From Deinococcus aerophilus (GTDB lineage Bacteria > Deinococcota > Deinococci > Deinococcales > Deinococcaceae), in NCBI RefSeq assembly GCF_014647075.1, contig NZ_BMOM01000032.1:1-32177 (forward strand): a DNA stretch of 32,177 nt, read 5' to 3'. The notes under the pieces were generated by a model. The model was not told the DNA's origin. It ran no database searches and worked only from the letters and a program-made list of their open reading frames with translations. A program made the position numbers and the translations under genes. Positions within the stretch are counted from its first letter, which is position 1. Each line of letters opens with the position of its first letter. Positions 22,555 through 32,113 of the stretch are shown piece after piece.

Positions 22555-23453
22555 CGATTCCTTCTTCCAATCGCCGGGGCATCATTCTGGCGGGCGGCAG
22601 CGGGACGCGGCTGTATCCGGCGACGCTGGCGGTGAGCAAGCAGCTGCTGCCGGTCTACGACAAGCCGATGATCTATTACCCGCTGACCACCCTGATGCTG
22701 GGGGGCATCCGCGAGATGCTGGTCATCTCCACGCCGGAGGACACTCCGCGCTTCCGGCAACTGCTGGGCGACGGCTCGCAGTGGGGCCTGAGTCTGGAGT
22801 ACGCCGTGCAGCCCGAGCCCGGCGGACTGGCGCAGGCCTTCCTGATCGGTGAGGATTTTGTGCGTGGTCATAACAGCGCGCTGATCCTGGGCGACAACAT
22901 TTTCTATGGCAATGACCTGTCCGACCTGATGGACCGTGCCGATCAGAAGGACGAGGGGGCCACCGTCTTCGCGTATCAGGTCAGTGATCCGGAACGCTAC
23001 GGTGTGGTGAACTTTGATGCCTCCGGGCGGGCCCTGAGCATCGAGGAAAAGCCTGCCCAACCCCAATCGGACTTCGCAGTCACCGGGCTGTATTTCTATG
23101 ATGCGCGAGTCACTGAACTGGCCCGGCGTCTGCAGCCCTCGGCGCGCGGCGAGCTGGAAATCACCGACCTCAACAACATCTACCTCGCAGAGGGCTTGCT
23201 GGACGTACAGGTGATGCGCCGGGGGTTTGCGTGGCTGGATACCGGCACGCACGAAAGCATGCTGGAAGCCAGTAGCTTCATTCAGACCATCGAGCACCGC
23301 CAGGGCCTCAAGGTGGCTGCTCCCGAGGAAATTGCCTGGAGATCGGGCTGGATCAGCACCGAACAGCTGCTCGAACAGGCAGGCCGACTGGCCAAGAACC
23401 GGTACGGCCAGTACCTGATGAAAATCAGCCAGGAAAAACGGAGCCACCCATGA
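22551..23453 (+). CDS. rmlA: Glucose-1-phosphate thymidylyltransferase, short form
   Basis: First step of dTDP-L-rhamnose synthesis (dTTP plus glucose-1-phosphate). 300 residues with [13 protein letters not shown] (11-23), [51 protein letters not shown] and [13 protein letters not shown], all standard for RmlA. The start is GTG at 22551 within the GTGA overlap with rmlB. The first nine residues are an unstructured extension. It lacks the beta-helix domain of the paralogue at 11526, so the two are different subfamilies rather than a recent duplication. Confidence 0.95.
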   Translation: MTIPSSNRRGIILAGGSGTRLYPATLAVSKQLLPVYDKPMIYYPLTTLMLGGIREMLVISTPEDTPRFRQLLGDGSQWGLSLEYAVQPEPGGLAQAFLIGEDFVRGHNSALILGDNIFYGNDLSDLMDRADQKDEGATVFAYQVSDPERYGVVNFDASGRALSIEEKPAQPQSDFAVTGLYFYDARVTELARRLQPSARGELEITDLNNIYLAEGLLDVQVMRRGFAWLDTGTHESMLEASSFIQTIEHRQGLKVAAPEEIAWRSGWISTEQLLEQAGRLAKNRYGQYLMKISQEKRSHP

Positions 23454-24001
23454 CCTCAGACCGCAAGATTAAACTGGACGCCTCGACTACCCAGGCACTA
23501 ACCTTCGAGACCTACCCGGCCGCGCCGCAGATCGACGGGGTCTGGTTTCACGCCCTCAAGAAAAACCGCAGCGAGAACGGCGCGTTCATGGAATACCTGC
23601 GTCTGAACGAAACGGGTGTCCAGGGGTTGCCCGGCCCGCTGACGCCCCGGCAGATCAGTATGTCGTGGGCGGCACCGGGACGGATCAACGCCTTTCATAT
23701 CCACGTGAAGGGGCCGCAGAATGAGCTGTGGTGTGTTCTGAGCGGCCAGCTGATGGTCTGGCTGGTGGATTGCCGTGAGGACAGCCCCACGCTGAACGTG
23801 CAACGCAAACTGATCCTGAGCGGTGAGCAGCCCATGCTGGTGCATATTCCCAGTGGAGTGGCACACGGCTACCAGGCCGGAGATCAGGGAGCAACCCTGC
23901 TGTACACGATGGACGCCCAGTTCGACATTGCAGACCCCAACGAGGGTCGCCTGCCCTGGAACTTCTTCGGAACGGAGTTGTGGGACGAGGACCGGGGATG
24001 A
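23450..24001 (+). CDS. rmlC: dTDP-4-dehydrorhamnose 3,5-epimerase family protein (divergent)
   Basis: A 183-residue cupin-fold protein in the place of RmlC, between rmlA and rmlD, with ATGA overlaps on both sides. Family features: [20 protein letters not shown] (the catalytic His region and first strand block), [21 protein letters not shown] and a C-terminal [13 protein letters not shown]. Classical RmlC has RGLHFQ and ends in a WNDP...WP block. Here the Arg before the His is replaced (RINAFHIH) and the end differs, so this is a distant branch. Context makes epimerase activity on dTDP-4-keto-6-deoxyglucose the best assignment. Confidence 0.85.
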   Translation: MTSDRKIKLDASTTQALTFETYPAAPQIDGVWFHALKKNRSENGAFMEYLRLNETGVQGLPGPLTPRQISMSWAAPGRINAFHIHVKGPQNELWCVLSGQLMVWLVDCREDSPTLNVQRKLILSGEQPMLVHIPSGVAHGYQAGDQGATLLYTMDAQFDIADPNEGRLPWNFFGTELWDEDRG

Positions 24002-24717
24002 AGATCCTTCTGACCGGCGGCAGTGGGCGGTTGGGCACCGAGTTGCGCGTGCTCCTTCCCACGCTCCTTGCCCCGAGCAGCCGGGTGATGGACATCACCG
24101 ACATGACGAGTGTGCGGGCCCTGGTCGAGCGTGAGCGGCCCGACGTGATTGTCCATGCGGCGGCTTACACCGATGTGGGGGGCGCGGAGCGGGAACGTGA
24201 AGCGTGCTGGGCCGCGAATGTGGAGGGTACACGAAACATGGCGCGCGCTGCCAACGCGGTGGACGCCAAGCTGGTGCATATCAGCACCGATTATGTGTTC
24301 AGCGGCGAGACAGGTGGCTACGGCGAGGATGACACGCCGGGGCCAGTCGTCAACTTTTATGCCCTGACCAAGCTGGTCGCCGAGGAGGCTGCCCGCACTG
24401 CCCGACACCACCTGATTCTCCGCACCAGCTTTCGGCCACGCGAATTTCAGTATCCGGTGGCCTTCAGCGATGTGTATACCGGTCAGGACTATGTCGATGT
24501 GATCGCGCCTCAGATTGCGCTGGCTGTGCAGCATGCCCTGGAGATTGATGACGAGGTGCTGCATATCGTGACCGAGCGCAAGAGTGTCTACGAGCTTGCG
24601 CGGCGGCGCAAGCCGGATGTGCAGGAAGGCACACGGGCGGGAGCAGGCGTGGTGCTGCCGGGAGACGTAAGTCTAAACATCAGGCGATGGGAACGGCTGA
24701 AAGCTTCCTGGCTCTAA
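23998..24717 (+). CDS. rmlD: dTDP-4-dehydrorhamnose reductase
   Basis: Last step of dTDP-L-rhamnose synthesis. 239 residues, shorter than the usual 280-300. [15 protein letters not shown] (2-16) binds NADPH; VIVHAAAYTDV, STDYVFSGETGGYGEDD and YALTK (active Tyr and Lys) follow. The C-terminal substrate lobe is reduced. The ATG at 23998 overlaps the rmlC stop (ATGA); a GTG 18 nt upstream is rejected. Its stop overlaps the stop of the convergent gene at 24714 by four bases, leaving no room for a terminator between them. Confidence 0.92.
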   Translation: MKILLTGGSGRLGTELRVLLPTLLAPSSRVMDITDMTSVRALVERERPDVIVHAAAYTDVGGAEREREACWAANVEGTRNMARAANAVDAKLVHISTDYVFSGETGGYGEDDTPGPVVNFYALTKLVAEEAARTARHHLILRTSFRPREFQYPVAFSDVYTGQDYVDVIAPQIALAVQHALEIDDEVLHIVTERKSVYELARRRKPDVQEGTRAGAGVVLPGDVSLNIRRWERLKASWL

Positions 24718-25634
24718 TGGTCCGTAGATCGTCGGAACAGCAGCAGACCCAGCCATAGTAGGAACACGAGGACTCCAGTAAGTGCGAGAGGCAATTCAAA
24801 TTGTTTCCAGCAGACTGGAGACATCAGAGAAAGACGCTGGACGTAGAACGAACTCTGGCCCCCCTGCTCGGCAAGAAGACGGAACGTCTGGTCGGATGTC
24901 GCCCGACCGGGGAGTGGGGGCAGTGTGGTAGTGATTGTCAGGCGCTGCTGGAGATGAGGCCGCAGGTTCACCGTGCCATTCATCAGGCTGCCGGCGTGCG
25001 GAGCGGTGAAGGTGGTCACCGTGTCGCGGCCGAGCCTGATCTGGAAGTGCTGGCCCGCGGTGGTTGCCAGCACGCTGTAATTCAACTGCTGGGCACCTGC
25101 GGCAGGTATAAACAAGATCACCTGGTTATTCAGGGCAGCGTCGTAGGTTTGCAGACCCACAGGACGAAAGATGGAATACAGCTGCCCTGTCCCGTGGAGT
25201 ATGGGTTGGAGCAACATATTCTCGACAGAAATGGCTATATCGCTGTGGTCGTGGGGTGCAAATGGTCGGAAACGGGGGTCCAAATTGCTTTTATTGGTCA
25301 GCAAGCGCAGCTGATTGCTTCCCTGCCGGAGCGGCAACACAAGCCATATATTGTACTTGGCGGGAATATTCAATGTCCTGATCTGGCCCAGTGGGCTGTC
25401 GTTCAACCATACTTGCAGGGTTTGGTCCGGGAGGGGCAGCGTGAGGGTTAGGTTGGCGGCAATCCATTCGCTTTTCAGAGCATTCAGTTCAATGGCCGTA
25501 ACCTTGCCCAATGTCCAGCGACCCCACGCCTCCTGACTCCGAAAGCCGTGAAGGCTATGAATCTGCACGCCGGAAAGTTCGGGGCTAACCCTGGGCACGG
25601 TTGTGGGAGCAGACGGGATGTCGATGTCGGTCAT
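24714..25634 (-). CDS. Single-pass membrane protein with carbohydrate-binding-like domain, ligase partner
   Basis: 306 residues; no named family recognised with certainty. Residues 25-115 ([36 protein letters not shown] split by loops) resemble the galactose-binding-like beta domain attached to some bacterial mannosyl- and glycosyl-transferases, with the Glu-x-Trp-Gly-Arg-Trp-Thr core. A second beta-rich segment spans about 150-275. One membrane helix at 281-300 ([20 protein letters not shown]) is followed by RRS, placing the bulk outside the cytoplasm. No cleavable signal is obvious, so the protein is probably tail-anchored. Its ATG overlaps the stop of the O-antigen ligase-like gene (ATGA), so the two are made together. 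It may hold polysaccharide or ligase substrate. Confidence 0.7.
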   Translation of the reverse strand: MTDIDIPSAPTTVPRVSPELSGVQIHSLHGFRSQEAWGRWTLGKVTAIELNALKSEWIAANLTLTLPLPDQTLQVWLNDSPLGQIRTLNIPAKYNIWLVLPLRQGSNQLRLLTNKSNLDPRFRPFAPHDHSDIAISVENMLLQPILHGTGQLYSIFRPVGLQTYDAALNNQVILFIPAAGAQQLNYSVLATTAGQHFQIRLGRDTVTTFTAPHAGSLMNGTVNLRPHLQQRLTITTTLPPLPGRATSDQTFRLLAEQGGQSSFYVQRLSLMSPVCWKQFELPLALTGVLVFLLWLGLLLFRRSTDH

Positions 25635-26779
25635 ATGCCGCGCTTTACTGGCCCGAGGCTAATCCCCACCGCCACCCACCACAACTCCGCAAAATGTGGG
25701 CTGGGCAGCGCAATGACCACGTCCACCACATTCATGGCGGTGAAGCCGTACAGGATGGCGACCGTCAGTGCGTCGCCCGCCACGGCTGAGCGCCACAGCG
25801 CATAAGCCATCACCACGAGCAGTCCCAGGGTGCCCAGAATGCCCGTTTCAAGCAGCCAGTGCAGCCAGGCGTTGTGGGCGATCAGCCAGACGCTGGTCCA
25901 ACGTTTGAGGGCTTCTGGACACTGAATGTCATTGCGCTCCAGCGTCGGTGTGAGCTGGCAGCCATCTCTAAATAGGTACGTCAAGTATGGTCCGCCCTGA
26001 TACGGTCCGACGCCGCCGATCGGCGATGTGTTCCAGCCCAGAACGGCGTCCCGCCAGACATATTCACGCCCGCTGGTCTGGTCGTTGAGCAGACGCTCGA
26101 CGGGTTGCAGCGGAATGTTCAGCGAGGTGGTCAGGGCGGCCAGACCCAGAACCACCACGCCCGGCAGCAGCACCCACCAGCGCCTTTGTCGCCCGGCAAA
26201 GGCCAGCGCAGCCAGGCTTCCCACCCCCAGGGCGAGCAGCGGCCCCCGGCTCCCGGCCGCCAGCAAAGTGGCGAGGGCCAGTCCCCCGGCCGGAAGGCGC
26301 CACCACAACCGCCCTCCTCGCCAGAAAAGAACGAGCCACAGCGACACCACCGCCACCAGCCCCAGCGACACGACGTAGTAGTACGGATGCCCCAGGCGCT
26401 CCTGCACGCCTGCGAAGCCCAGGGTCAGCAGCGTGTAGCCCCAGGCTGTGGCGAAGATCACCAGTTGTCCCCAGAGCAATGGCCTGAGGTTGCGGCTGTT
26501 TCGCAGGTACACACCCGCCGCGATCATGCCCAGAATCAGCAGGGTACGGGCCGCCGCCAGCCCAAACGAGAGCAGCGGCTGGGGCGTGAACAGGGCCGCG
26601 ATCAGCTGGGTGCTGGCAAAGAAAAAGAGAACACACCGCGCGGCTAGCGGCAACGTTCGCAAGCGGCTCAGGGCTCCCAGCGCGGCCAGGTACAGCGGTG
26701 GAAACACCGGAACCAGCGCGATCAGCCCGCCCACCCACTTTGGCAGAGTGAAGCTGGGGGCGGCCGGGGAAGAACTCAC
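25631..26779 (-). CDS. O-antigen ligase-like membrane protein (Wzy_C / WaaL family)
   Basis: 382 residues, about 11 hydrophobic segments. The central [17 protein letters not shown] and the large extracytoplasmic loop (residues about 245-310, [21 protein letters not shown], with [16 protein letters not shown] after it) are typical of the Wzy_C superfamily, where an Arg-x-x-Leu and a loop His are catalytic. It could attach finished polymer to a carrier. Deinococcus lacks classical LPS, so the acceptor is unknown. GTG at 26779 is chosen because TTGTTG-17-TATACT lies 7 nt before it. The longer frame to 26926 would read through the tRNA gene and is rejected. Confidence 0.85.
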   Translation of the reverse strand: MSSSPAAPSFTLPKWVGGLIALVPVFPPLYLAALGALSRLRTLPLAARCVLFFFASTQLIAALFTPQPLLSFGLAAARTLLILGMIAAGVYLRNSRNLRPLLWGQLVIFATAWGYTLLTLGFAGVQERLGHPYYYVVSLGLVAVVSLWLVLFWRGGRLWWRLPAGGLALATLLAAGSRGPLLALGVGSLAALAFAGRQRRWWVLLPGVVVLGLAALTTSLNIPLQPVERLLNDQTSGREYVWRDAVLGWNTSPIGGVGPYQGGPYLTYLFRDGCQLTPTLERNDIQCPEALKRWTSVWLIAHNAWLHWLLETGILGTLGLLVVMAYALWRSAVAGDALTVAILYGFTAMNVVDVVIALPSPHFAELWWVAVGISLGPVKRGI

Positions 26780-26786
26780 GCGCGCC

Positions 26787-26815
26787 AGTATAGGTGGCCA
26801 GTACAGGTGCAACAA
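26787..26815 (-). promoter_or_regulatory. Leaderless promoter of the O-antigen ligase-like gene
   Basis: On the minus strand TTGTTG (26815-26810), 17 nt, TATACT (26792-26787), then 7 nt to GTG at 26779. The best -35/-10 pair of the leaderless group in this window. The -35 touches the T-run of the tRNA terminator. Confidence 0.75.
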
Positions 26816-26837
26816 AAAACCCCCGCCAGGGCGGAGG
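26814..26837 (-). terminator. Terminator of tRNA-Glu
   Basis: On the minus strand CCTCCGC (26837-26831), 4-nt loop, GCGGGGG (26826-26820), then TTTTTT (26819-26814). One T-G pair in a 7-bp stem. It lies 7 nt after the tRNA CCA. Confidence 0.85.
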
Positions 26838-26844
26838 CTTTCAG

Positions 26845-26931
<87 letters not shown>

Positions 26932-27052
26932 TTGTTCGGTTGCTGGCCCAGAGGACACAGATTCCGGTGACTGCCTTTCAAGGGGTGCCGTTTCCGGCAC
27001 GCACAGAAAGATAGCCGCTGAGGTAAGGCCACGTCAAGGGGGGGGAGGGCGA

Positions 27053-27081
27053 GAGCGGGGAGATGGGGCCACCCCCCGCTC
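27053..27081 (-). terminator. GC-rich inverted repeat downstream of lpd
   Basis: GAGCGGGG (27053-27060) and CCCCGCTC (27074-27081) form an 8-bp stem with a 13-nt loop, about 30 nt after the lpd stop. There is no U tract. The rest of the 188-bp gap 26920-27107 holds nothing I recognise. Confidence 0.35.
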
Positions 27082-27107
27082 CGTCCCGGTCCCCAGGGCC
27101 AGGGGAT

Positions 27108-28514
<1,407 letters not shown>

Positions 28515-28607
28515 ATCACCCCCGAGCGTAGCACCGCCCCCCACGCCGGATGGTGGCGCGTTCCTGCAGCGGGGACAGAACGCCTGCCCCCTGGGAAGGG
28601 CCCTGGA

Positions 28608-28850
28608 TCACGCGCGGCGGTAGCGCTTGGTGGGCCGGCCCACGCTGGGGCCGACCGTCTCGGCCTGCACCTCGCCCTGGGCAAGCAGGTGTTCGAGGTA
28701 ACGCCAGGCGGTCACGCGGCTCAGGCCCAGCTGCTGCCCCACCTCCGAGGCGCTCAGGCTGAGCTCGGACGGGTCCCACAGCGCGGCCGTGACGGGGGGC
28801 AGGGCGGCGATCAGGCGTGACTCGCGCAGCGACCGCTCGGCTTTGGGCAG
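28608..28850 (-). pseudogene. C-terminal remnant of a CitB/DcuR-type response regulator
   Basis: About 80 codons remain, reading leftward from 28850 to the TGA at 28608: [10 protein letters not shown], then a winged helix-turn-helix with [30 protein letters not shown] and the terminal [14 protein letters not shown]. This is the C-terminal DNA-binding part of response regulators that control C4-dicarboxylate or citrate uptake. The receiver domain with its phosphorylated Asp is missing, and sequence upstream switches at about 28850 to a dctA fragment on the other strand. The remaining piece has no start signals of its own. Confidence 0.75.
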
Positions 28851-29180
28851 GAGCTTGCGCTGCTGGCGATTCTGCTGCTGACGAGCAAGGGGGCGGCGGG
28901 CGTGACCGGCAGCGGCTTCGTGGTGCTCGCGGGGACCCTGGCCACCCTGGGCAGTGTGCCGGTGGCGGGCCTGGCACTGATCCTGGGCATTGACCGTTTC
29001 ATGAGCGAGGGCCGCGCGATCACCAACATCATCGGCAACGGCGTCGCCACGCTGGTCGTGGCCCGCAGCGAGAACGCCGTGGACATGAACCGCCTGACCC
29101 GCGTGCTGGACGGTGAGCAGCTGCCGCCCGTGAACGCCGACGTGAAGGCCGAGGAGCACGGAGAGGGCCGCACGCTGTGA
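28851..29180 (+). pseudogene. dctA: C-terminal remnant of C4-dicarboxylate transporter DctA
   Basis: From 28851 the plus strand reads [20 protein letters not shown], then [38 protein letters not shown] and [12 protein letters not shown]. This is the conserved last quarter of DAACS-family DctA (helical hairpin 2 and TM8), ending naturally at TGA 29178-29180. The first three-quarters, including the aspartate/succinate pathway and any start signals, are gone. It is joined back to back to the response regulator remnant, as expected if one deletion removed the 5' halves of a divergent regulator-transporter pair. No transport function is likely. Confidence 0.85.
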
Positions 29181-29209
29181 GGCGCCCAGCTCGCCTGACC
29201 TGTCCCAGA

Positions 29210-29253
29210 CAGAAAAGACGCCGCGCCGTGGGCCCCCTGCCCCGGCGCGGCGT
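29210..29253 (-). terminator. Terminator of the citE-psuK-psuG operon
   Basis: On the minus strand ACGCCGCGCC (29253-29244) pairs perfectly with GGCGCGGCGT (29227-29218) over 10 bp, followed by CTTTTCTG. It lies about 34 nt after the psuG stop. Confidence 0.8.
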
Positions 29254-29286
29254 GCTCGTGCCCTCCCTGGTCCAGGCCAGTCGGGT

Positions 29287-30228
29287 TCAGGCCAGCTCGG
29301 TGTACGCGGCGGCCACCCGCGCCGCCACCGCCGCGTTGTGACGCACCAGCGCGATGTTGGTTTCCAGGCTGCGGCCCCCCGTGATCTCCACGATGCGCCC
29401 CAGCAGGTAGGGCGTGGTGTCCTTGCCGGTCAGGCCCAGCGCGTCCATGTCTGCCAGGGCCTGCTGAATCTGCGGCTCCATCTCGGCGGCGGGAATCTCG
29501 GCGTCCTCGGGGACCGGGTTGGCGAGCAGCACCCCTCCCCGCAGGCCCAGCGACCACTTGGCGTGCAGCACGCGGGCCACCTCGGCCTCGCTGCGCACGC
29601 TCAGCGGCGAGGCAAACCCGCTGTGGCGCGAGTAGAAGGCGGGAAATTCATCGCTGCCCAGCGTGATGGCGGGCACGCCCTGGGTCTCCAGGACCTCCAG
29701 GGTCAGCCCGATGTCCAGGATGCTCTTGACCCCTGCGCTGACTACGCACACGTCGGTGCGGGCGAGTTCCAGCAAGTCGGCGCTGATGTCCATGCTGTGG
29801 CCCGCACCCCGGTGGACCCCCCCCGTGCCGCCCGTGGCGAACACCCGGATGCCCGCGAGCGCGGCGATCCGCATGGTCGAGGCCACCGTGGTCGCGCCGT
29901 GGCCGCCCAGCGCCACCGTCACCGGCAGGTCGCGGGTGCTGATCTTCTGAACGTTTGGGTCGGTTGCGAGCACTTCGAGCTCGTCACTGTTCAGGCCCAC
30001 CTTCAGCCGCCCGCCCAGCACGGCGATGGTGGCCGGAACCGCGCCGTTCTCGCGCACGACCGCCTCCACACCGCGCGCCATCTGGGTGTTGTGCGGGTAC
30101 GGCATGCCGTGGCTGATGATGGTGCTCTCCAGCGCCACCACGGGCCGGCCGGCGGCGAGCGCGTCGGCAACCTCCGGGTGCAGGTCGAGGTGGGCGGCGA
30201 CTTCGGGACGGATGGAGGACGGGACCAT
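29287..30228 (-). CDS. psuG: Pseudouridine-5'-phosphate glycosidase
   Basis: Splits pseudouridine 5'-phosphate into uracil and ribose 5-phosphate, the second step of pseudouridine breakdown. 313 residues with the family blocks [24 protein letters not shown]-like [65 protein letters not shown] and TPYLLGRI. The start is ATG at 30228; the much longer frame has no homology upstream of this. It lies 32 nt after psuK, whose product supplies its substrate. The strong hairpin follows its end. Confidence 0.95.
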   Translation of the reverse strand: MVPSSIRPEVAAHLDLHPEVADALAAGRPVVALESTIISHGMPYPHNTQMARGVEAVVRENGAVPATIAVLGGRLKVGLNSDELEVLATDPNVQKISTRDLPVTVALGGHGATTVASTMRIAALAGIRVFATGGTGGVHRGAGHSMDISADLLELARTDVCVVSAGVKSILDIGLTLEVLETQGVPAITLGSDEFPAFYSRHSGFASPLSVRSEAEVARVLHAKWSLGLRGGVLLANPVPEDAEIPAAEMEPQIQQALADMDALGLTGKDTTPYLLGRIVEITGGRSLETNIALVRHNAAVAARVAAAYTELA

Positions 30229-30260
30229 GCCCTGCAGGGTAACGCCGAACGGCGCCGGAT

Positions 30261-31226
30261 TCAGTCGGCGTGTACCTGGGCCAGCGCCGCCCGCACCCGT
30301 CCGCGCGTCAGGTCCGGCACCACCGTCCGGGTGCTGGCGACCGTCAGGGCCGCCGCCGCGTGGCCCTCGCGTGCCGCCTGTAGAGGCGTTTCCCCGGCAA
30401 GCAGCGCCGCCAGGAAAGCGGCGAGCATGGCGTCTCCGGCTCCGGTCACGTCCACCACACGCGTCTTCAGGGCGGGCAGTTCGGTCACGCCGCCTGCCCC
30501 CGAGAGCAGGCTGCCGTGTGGGCCGCGCCGCACCCACACGACCTCCACGCCCTGCGCGTGCAGCGTATGCGCCGCCGCCGTCAGGGCGGGCAACGTGTCG
30601 GGCACCGGCGCTCCCACCAGCGCCCCGAGTTCGGCCACGTTCGGCGTAACGGCCCAGGGAGCGGGGCCTGCCGTCAGCACCGCCCGTGAGCGCTCGGCCT
30701 TGGGCACGCTGACGGGTTCAAAGACCACTCGCGCCCCCCCCTGCGCCGCCCGCAGAAGCAGGTGCGCCAGCGTCGCGGGGGGCAGGTTGCCGTCCGCAAC
30801 GACCCACGGTGCGCCCACCCGCACCGCCCACCGGTCCTCCAGCGCCGCCGGGGTCAGGGCGTCCGTGACCTGCATCGCGGCGACCGCGATCACCAGTTCA
30901 CCAGTGTCGTCCAGCACCGCCGTGTAGGTGCCGGTCGGGGTGCCGGGCACGCGCAGCACCGGAGAGACGTCCACGCCCGCCGCCGCCGTGCTCTGCAGTA
31001 ACCCATCGCCCAGCGTGTCGTTCCCCACCGCCGAGAGCAGGGCGGCGCGCACGCCCAGCCGGGCCAGATTCTCGGCCACGTTGCGGGCCACGCCGCCGGG
31101 GGTCTGGGCCGACGTGCCGGGATTGCTCGTGGCGGGCACGGCGGAGGCCAGCGTGCGCAGCTTCACGTCCACGTTCGCGCCGCCGATGACCAGAACCTGG
31201 GGAGGTGGAGCAGAGGAGAGGAGCAT
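30261..31226 (-). CDS. psuK: Pseudouridine kinase (PfkB family)
   Basis: A 321-residue ribokinase-like sugar/nucleoside kinase. The N-terminus has VIGGANVDVKL, then the PfkB signature 1 region GGVARNVAENLARLG and signature 2 VDVTGAGDAMLAAFLAALL, where the Asp of GAGD is the catalytic base. The NxxE-type motif is TPNVAELGAL. Substrate assignment as pseudouridine rests on the immediately downstream psuG. The start is ATG at 31226; the frame is open far upstream but only because it shadows the citE gene. It lies 29 nt after the citE-like stop. Confidence 0.9.
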   Translation of the reverse strand: MLLSSAPPPQVLVIGGANVDVKLRTLASAVPATSNPGTSAQTPGGVARNVAENLARLGVRAALLSAVGNDTLGDGLLQSTAAAGVDVSPVLRVPGTPTGTYTAVLDDTGELVIAVAAMQVTDALTPAALEDRWAVRVGAPWVVADGNLPPATLAHLLLRAAQGGARVVFEPVSVPKAERSRAVLTAGPAPWAVTPNVAELGALVGAPVPDTLPALTAAAHTLHAQGVEVVWVRRGPHGSLLSGAGGVTELPALKTRVVDVTGAGDAMLAAFLAALLAGETPLQAAREGHAAAALTVASTRTVVPDLTRGRVRAALAQVHAD

Positions 31227-31255
31227 GGTGGAGCATGCTAGCGGGCCGGGGCCAC

Positions 31256-32113
31256 TCAGTGCGCGGAGCGCTCCCCGGTGACCTCCCACAGCTGCAGCAC
31301 CTCCGCCGCCTCGTCGGCGTGCATCTGTTCGATCAGGGCGCCGCGAAAGGTGGCGACGCTCTTGCCCGCGGCGCGGGCGTCGCCCCATGCGGCGAGCACG
31401 GCGCGGGCCTCCTCGGCCTGCTGGGGTGTGACGCCGTAGGCGGCGTGGGCAGGGCCGATCTGGTCGGGGTGAATCACCGTCTTTCCGGCGAACCCCAGGC
31501 TGCGGCCCTGCTCGCATTCGGCGGCAAATCCCTCGGGGTCGCGCACATCGTTGTATACGGCGTCCAGCGGCAACTTGCCGTGGGCGCGGGCGGCCAGGAC
31601 CACCGCCGAGAGGGCGTGCAGCAACGGCAGCCGCTGCGGATGCGGGCGTGTCCGCAGCGCGCGGGCCAGGTCGTTGGCGCCCACGAGCAGGCCGGCCACG
31701 TCCGGAACGGCGGCAATGGCCGGGGCGTTCAGGACCCCGGCGGGCGTCTCGATCATGGCCCACACGGGCAGGCCACAGGCCAGGGCCGTCACGGTGCGGG
31801 CGTCCTCGACCTTGGGCAGCACCAGCCCCGCCGCGCCCGACTGCCGGGCCATCTCGCAGTCGTCGGCGGCCCACGCGCTGCCGGGACCGTTGACGCGCAC
31901 GAACACCGGTCCCGGCCAGCCGCCCGCCAGCAGCGCCGCCCGCACATTTCCGCGGGCCGCCGCCTTGTGTTCCGGGGCCACGGCGTCTTCCAGATCCAGG
32001 ATGACGGCGTCGGCGTTCAGCGTGCGGGCCTTCTCCAGGGCGCGGGGCTTGTCGCCCGGCACGTACAGCACCGAGCGCAGCGGCCGGGTCAGGGCACTAG
32101 GGTGTGTCCGCAA
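31256..32113 (-). CDS. CitE-like / HpcH-HpaI aldolase family lyase, start replaced by IS insertion
   Basis: Family of citrate-lyase beta subunits and malyl-CoA or citramalyl-CoA lyases. RPLRSVLYVPGDKPRALEKA, LDLEDAVAP (metal-binding acidic residues), VFVRVNG, LPKVEDA, WAMIETPAG, GANDLAR and KTVIHPDQIGP are all present and the C-terminus is intact. Homologous sequence begins about codon 7, at bases near 32094. The IS end begins at 32101 directly after CTAG, so the native start codon and ribosome-binding site are gone. The frame can only start at a TTG (32113) inside the IS. The exact substrate is unknown; there are no CitD or CitF partners, so it is not part of a citrate lyase complex here. 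Confidence 0.82.
   Translation of the reverse strand: MRTHPSALTRPLRSVLYVPGDKPRALEKARTLNADAVILDLEDAVAPEHKAAARGNVRAALLAGGWPGPVFVRVNGPGSAWAADDCEMARQSGAAGLVLPKVEDARTVTALACGLPVWAMIETPAGVLNAPAIAAVPDVAGLLVGANDLARALRTRPHPQRLPLLHALSAVVLAARAHGKLPLDAVYNDVRDPEGFAAECEQGRSLGFAGKTVIHPDQIGPAHAAYGVTPQQAEEARAVLAAWGDARAAGKSVATFRGALIEQMHADEAAEVLQLWEVTGERSAH

Noticed and set aside
29338..30927. Long plus-strand open frame opposite psuG and psuK
   Set aside because: It crosses two well-supported genes and has a His/Arg/Gly-rich composition typical of a GC-rich shadow.
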